A stretch of 64,000 nt of DNA from Solirubrum puertoriconensis (GTDB taxonomy: Bacteria; Bacteroidota; Bacteroidia; Cytophagales; Hymenobacteraceae). The notes beneath the pieces are model-generated. The model was given only the letters and a program-made list of their open reading frames with translations. It had not been told where the DNA came from and did not search any database. The position numbers were made by a program, and so were the translations under genes. The DNA lies in contig NZ_LNAL01000003.1 of the NCBI RefSeq assembly GCF_001483135.1, positions 62,001-126,000 on the forward strand. Reading direction: 5' to 3'. Positions 62,468 through 64,000 of the stretch are shown piece after piece (positions within the stretch are counted from its first letter, which is position 1; each line of letters starts with the position of its first letter).

Positions 62468-63166
62468 TTATAGTGAAAACCCTATTTTAAATCCGGCCGG
62501 CATATAAAACCCCTGATAGCCGTAATCGAGAAGGCCGGTGCGGTAGCGGCTTTTTGGGAAGGCCGAGGTAAACTGCGTGTTGCGGTAGCCAATGCCTAAG
62601 TAAAAGTCCAAGTACACGCGCCCTAGGTCGAGGGGGCTTTGGTAGCCCAGCACAGCGGTAGCTCCGTAGCGCCGAATGGTTTCGGTGTAGTCGATGGGGC
62701 CGTATTGGTAATACGTCAGGCCATCGTTGGCGAGCAGCTGTTGCCAACCGTTGGCCTTAAACTGCATTTCGAGGCGCTGGTACTGCGGCCCGTAAGCGAG
62801 GTAAAAACCGGCCAGCGCAGCATCGGTGTTCGGAATGAGGTAAGTGCGGTGCAGCAACTCCAAGCCCCAACCGCGCATGCGTTCGTCGGGCTGCACTTCG
62901 TGGTCGGAGGTGAGCTGCGTAACGCGCCCGCGGTACAGCTGCGGCGTAAGGCTAAGGCTGTGCTTGGGGTGCCCAGGCAGCTGCTTTTCGAACTCCAGCT
63001 GGTAGCTGCGGGCCAATGGCTGAAACGCATTTACCTTCAACAAAGCCGTATGTGGCCGAGGCGGTGCCTCCTGTGTTTGGGCTGCCGCGGACATGCTCAG
63101 CAGTAGCAACCCGGCACCTAGGGTATGCCAGCGCACAAGGGTGTGGTGGGTGCGGAGCGGCAGCAT
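62468..63166 (-). CDS. Putative outer-membrane beta-barrel protein
   Basis: A 232-residue protein with a signal peptide (TLGAGLLLLSMSAAAQTQ). Alternating strands such as YQLEFEKQLPGHPKHSLSL, GFYLAYGPQYQRLEMQF, YLDFYLGIGYRNTQF and the end GFYMPAGFKIGFSL suggest a small barrel of eight to ten strands. It is similar in shape to the DUF3575-type proteins, though the family cannot be named with confidence. Its ATG overlaps the stop of the LVIVD lipoprotein gene by one base (TGATG), so the two are coupled. Confidence 0.75.
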   Translation of the reverse strand: MLPLRTHHTLVRWHTLGAGLLLLSMSAAAQTQEAPPRPHTALLKVNAFQPLARSYQLEFEKQLPGHPKHSLSLTPQLYRGRVTQLTSDHEVQPDERMRGWGLELLHRTYLIPNTDAALAGFYLAYGPQYQRLEMQFKANGWQQLLANDGLTYYQYGPIDYTETIRRYGATAVLGYQSPLDLGRVYLDFYLGIGYRNTQFTSAFPKSRYRTGLLDYGYQGFYMPAGFKIGFSL

Positions 63167-63930
63167 CAGGGGCGGGCAATGGGCAGCATGCTGAGCTGCG
63201 TGAGGGTGTTGCTGCCGCGGCGGTATTGGTACAACCCATCGGCCCCGATTACCAGCAACAGATCTTGGTTCGGAATGACATCAAATGCCTCGATGCGGTG
63301 GTGCTCGCGCTGCGTGAGCGTGGGCGAGCGGCGAATGTCGAACACCTTCAGGCCATCGTCGCACACGTACAGCTGCGTGGAGTCGGCACCTAGGCCGTAG
63401 GGCTTGGCCATGGGGTACACTTGCGCCAAGCGCGGCTGCTGCAAGTTCTGCAAATCAACTACCTGCAGCTGATTGACACCGCCGCCGCAGGTGCGCCCCT
63501 GCCGCAGAGTAAGGTAGGCGTAGCGTCCCTGCACCACCACTGGGTCGCAGCTTACTACGTGCTGAAAATAGCTGAGCTGCCTGGGATTTTGCGGGTTGCT
63601 GGCATCGAAAATGAACATGCCCTGCTGCGTGCCGATAAACAGGTAAGGCTCTTTCGGGAAGATGGTTTCGATGCCCACGCCTAAGTTGGTAACGCGCACG
63701 GCAGCCGCATTGGTGGGGCTGCTGAGGTCGAACACGCGCAGGCTTTGGTCGTCGACGGTGTAGAGCGTGTTGCCCATGATGGCAAAGCGCGCCATCGAGC
63801 CGCCCTGGCCAACGTCGGCGCCTTTGGGGCTGCTGTCGAACGAATCAGAGGAGCAGCCAGCTAGGCCCACGAGCAGGCCGAACAGCAACGTGCCTAGGTA
63901 GCCAAAACGGACAAAGTAGGAGTTCGGCAT
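63166..63930 (-). CDS. LVIVD-repeat lipoprotein
   Basis: A 254-residue protein with a lipobox (GLLVGLAGCSSDSFDSS). LVIVD-type propeller repeats follow: MGNTLYTVDDQSLRVFDLSS, YLFIGTQQGMFIFDASNPQN, YAYLTLRQGRTCGGG with QLQVVDLQNLQQPRLAQ, and LYVCDDGLKVFDIRR. Such repeats form a beta-propeller on the cell surface. The gene starts four bases after the stop of the partial gene to its right and its stop overlaps the barrel gene, so three genes form one operon. Confidence 0.88.
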   Translation of the reverse strand: MPNSYFVRFGYLGTLLFGLLVGLAGCSSDSFDSSPKGADVGQGGSMARFAIMGNTLYTVDDQSLRVFDLSSPTNAAAVRVTNLGVGIETIFPKEPYLFIGTQQGMFIFDASNPQNPRQLSYFQHVVSCDPVVVQGRYAYLTLRQGRTCGGGVNQLQVVDLQNLQQPRLAQVYPMAKPYGLGADSTQLYVCDDGLKVFDIRRSPTLTQREHHRIEAFDVIPNQDLLLVIGADGLYQYRRGSNTLTQLSMLPIARP

Positions 63931-63934
63931 ACGG

Positions 63935-64000
63935 CTAGTTGTTTACTTTTTGCCAGCCCACTACCACAGCATCGGTGGGGCGATTTTCGGGGCGGTACTC
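63935..64000 (-). CDS. C-terminal end of a gene continuing beyond the window
   Basis: The last 21 codons of a minus-strand frame read EYRPENRPTDAVVVGWQKVN with a final Asn, then TAG (63935-63937). The next gene starts four bases on, so this is the upstream partner in the LVIVD/barrel operon. Too little is left to name it. Confidence 0.6.
   Translation of the reverse strand, partial: EYRPENRPTDAVVVGWQKVNN

Overview
The window looks like chromosome from a high-GC member of the Bacteroidota, most likely Hymenobacter or a close relative (Cytophagales). Four things point there: GC of roughly 60 percent, promoter -7 boxes of the TAnnTTTG type, a NuoG made only of iron-sulfur domains in a long nuo cluster, and many signal-peptide or lipoprotein genes of Bacteroidota families (OmpA with thrombospondin type 3 repeats, DUF4394, LVIVD repeats, M1/S9/S41 peptidases). 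No rRNA, tRNA, CRISPR array, transposase or phage gene was recognised.

Layout. 1-2.5 kb: a PolB-type 3'-5' exonuclease and a DUF937-OmpA fusion. 2.5-18.3 kb, minus strand: all fourteen NADH-quinone oxidoreductase (complex I) subunits in the order nuoA-B-C-D-E-F-G-H-I-J, then nuoK-L-x-M-N. A 1.8-kb block splits them between nuoJ and nuoK; it holds a plus-strand ECF sigma factor, a small membrane protein and a frameshifted DUF2314 lipoprotein gene. The extra gene x, a small membrane protein with a SHOCT tail, sits between nuoL and nuoM and is translationally coupled to nuoM. 18.5-25.8 kb: P5C dehydrogenase, a HAD nucleotidase, a thioredoxin-like ferredoxin, an ArsR regulator, a type II NADH dehydrogenase and small proteins. 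25.8-32.5 kb: an M1 peptidase, a HupE/UreJ protein, Sua5, and two paralogous small secreted proteins around it. 32.6-37.4 kb: ClpB, a strikingly AT-rich gene with a Schlafen/AlbA_2-like domain, and a subclass B1 metallo-beta-lactamase. 37.5-46.8 kb: a Crp-type regulator, AhpD-like and cupin proteins, a zincin lipoprotein, a DUF4394 tandem-repeat protein, a 46-residue membrane protein, two DUF72 paralogues and an S41 peptidase. 47-53 kb: a complete RND efflux operon (TolC, adaptor, permease). 53-64 kb: nitroreductase, OmpA/TSP3, a CPA2 antiporter with TrkA domains, OsmC, a divergent pirin/HxlR pair, an S9 peptidase, and an envelope operon that runs off the right edge.

How the genes fit together. 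The main theme is entry of NADH electrons into the quinone pool, with both the proton-pumping complex I and a non-pumping NDH-2 present. A second theme is the envelope: efflux, OmpA anchors and secreted peptidases. Most convergent gene pairs are separated by strong, often perfectly symmetrical hairpins that can terminate in both directions.

The most unusual sequence-level signal is the palindrome CCTAGG. I counted about 88 copies by eye, against about 18 of GCTAGC, which has the same base composition. They occur in genes (mostly read as Leu-Gly) and are enriched between genes. The most unusual single structure is a perfect 74-bp palindrome at 31655-31728. The best candidate for an undescribed function is the AT-rich AlbA_2 gene at 35408-36496, followed by the SHOCT gene inside the nuo cluster. 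All assignments are from reading the sequence; no database search was run.
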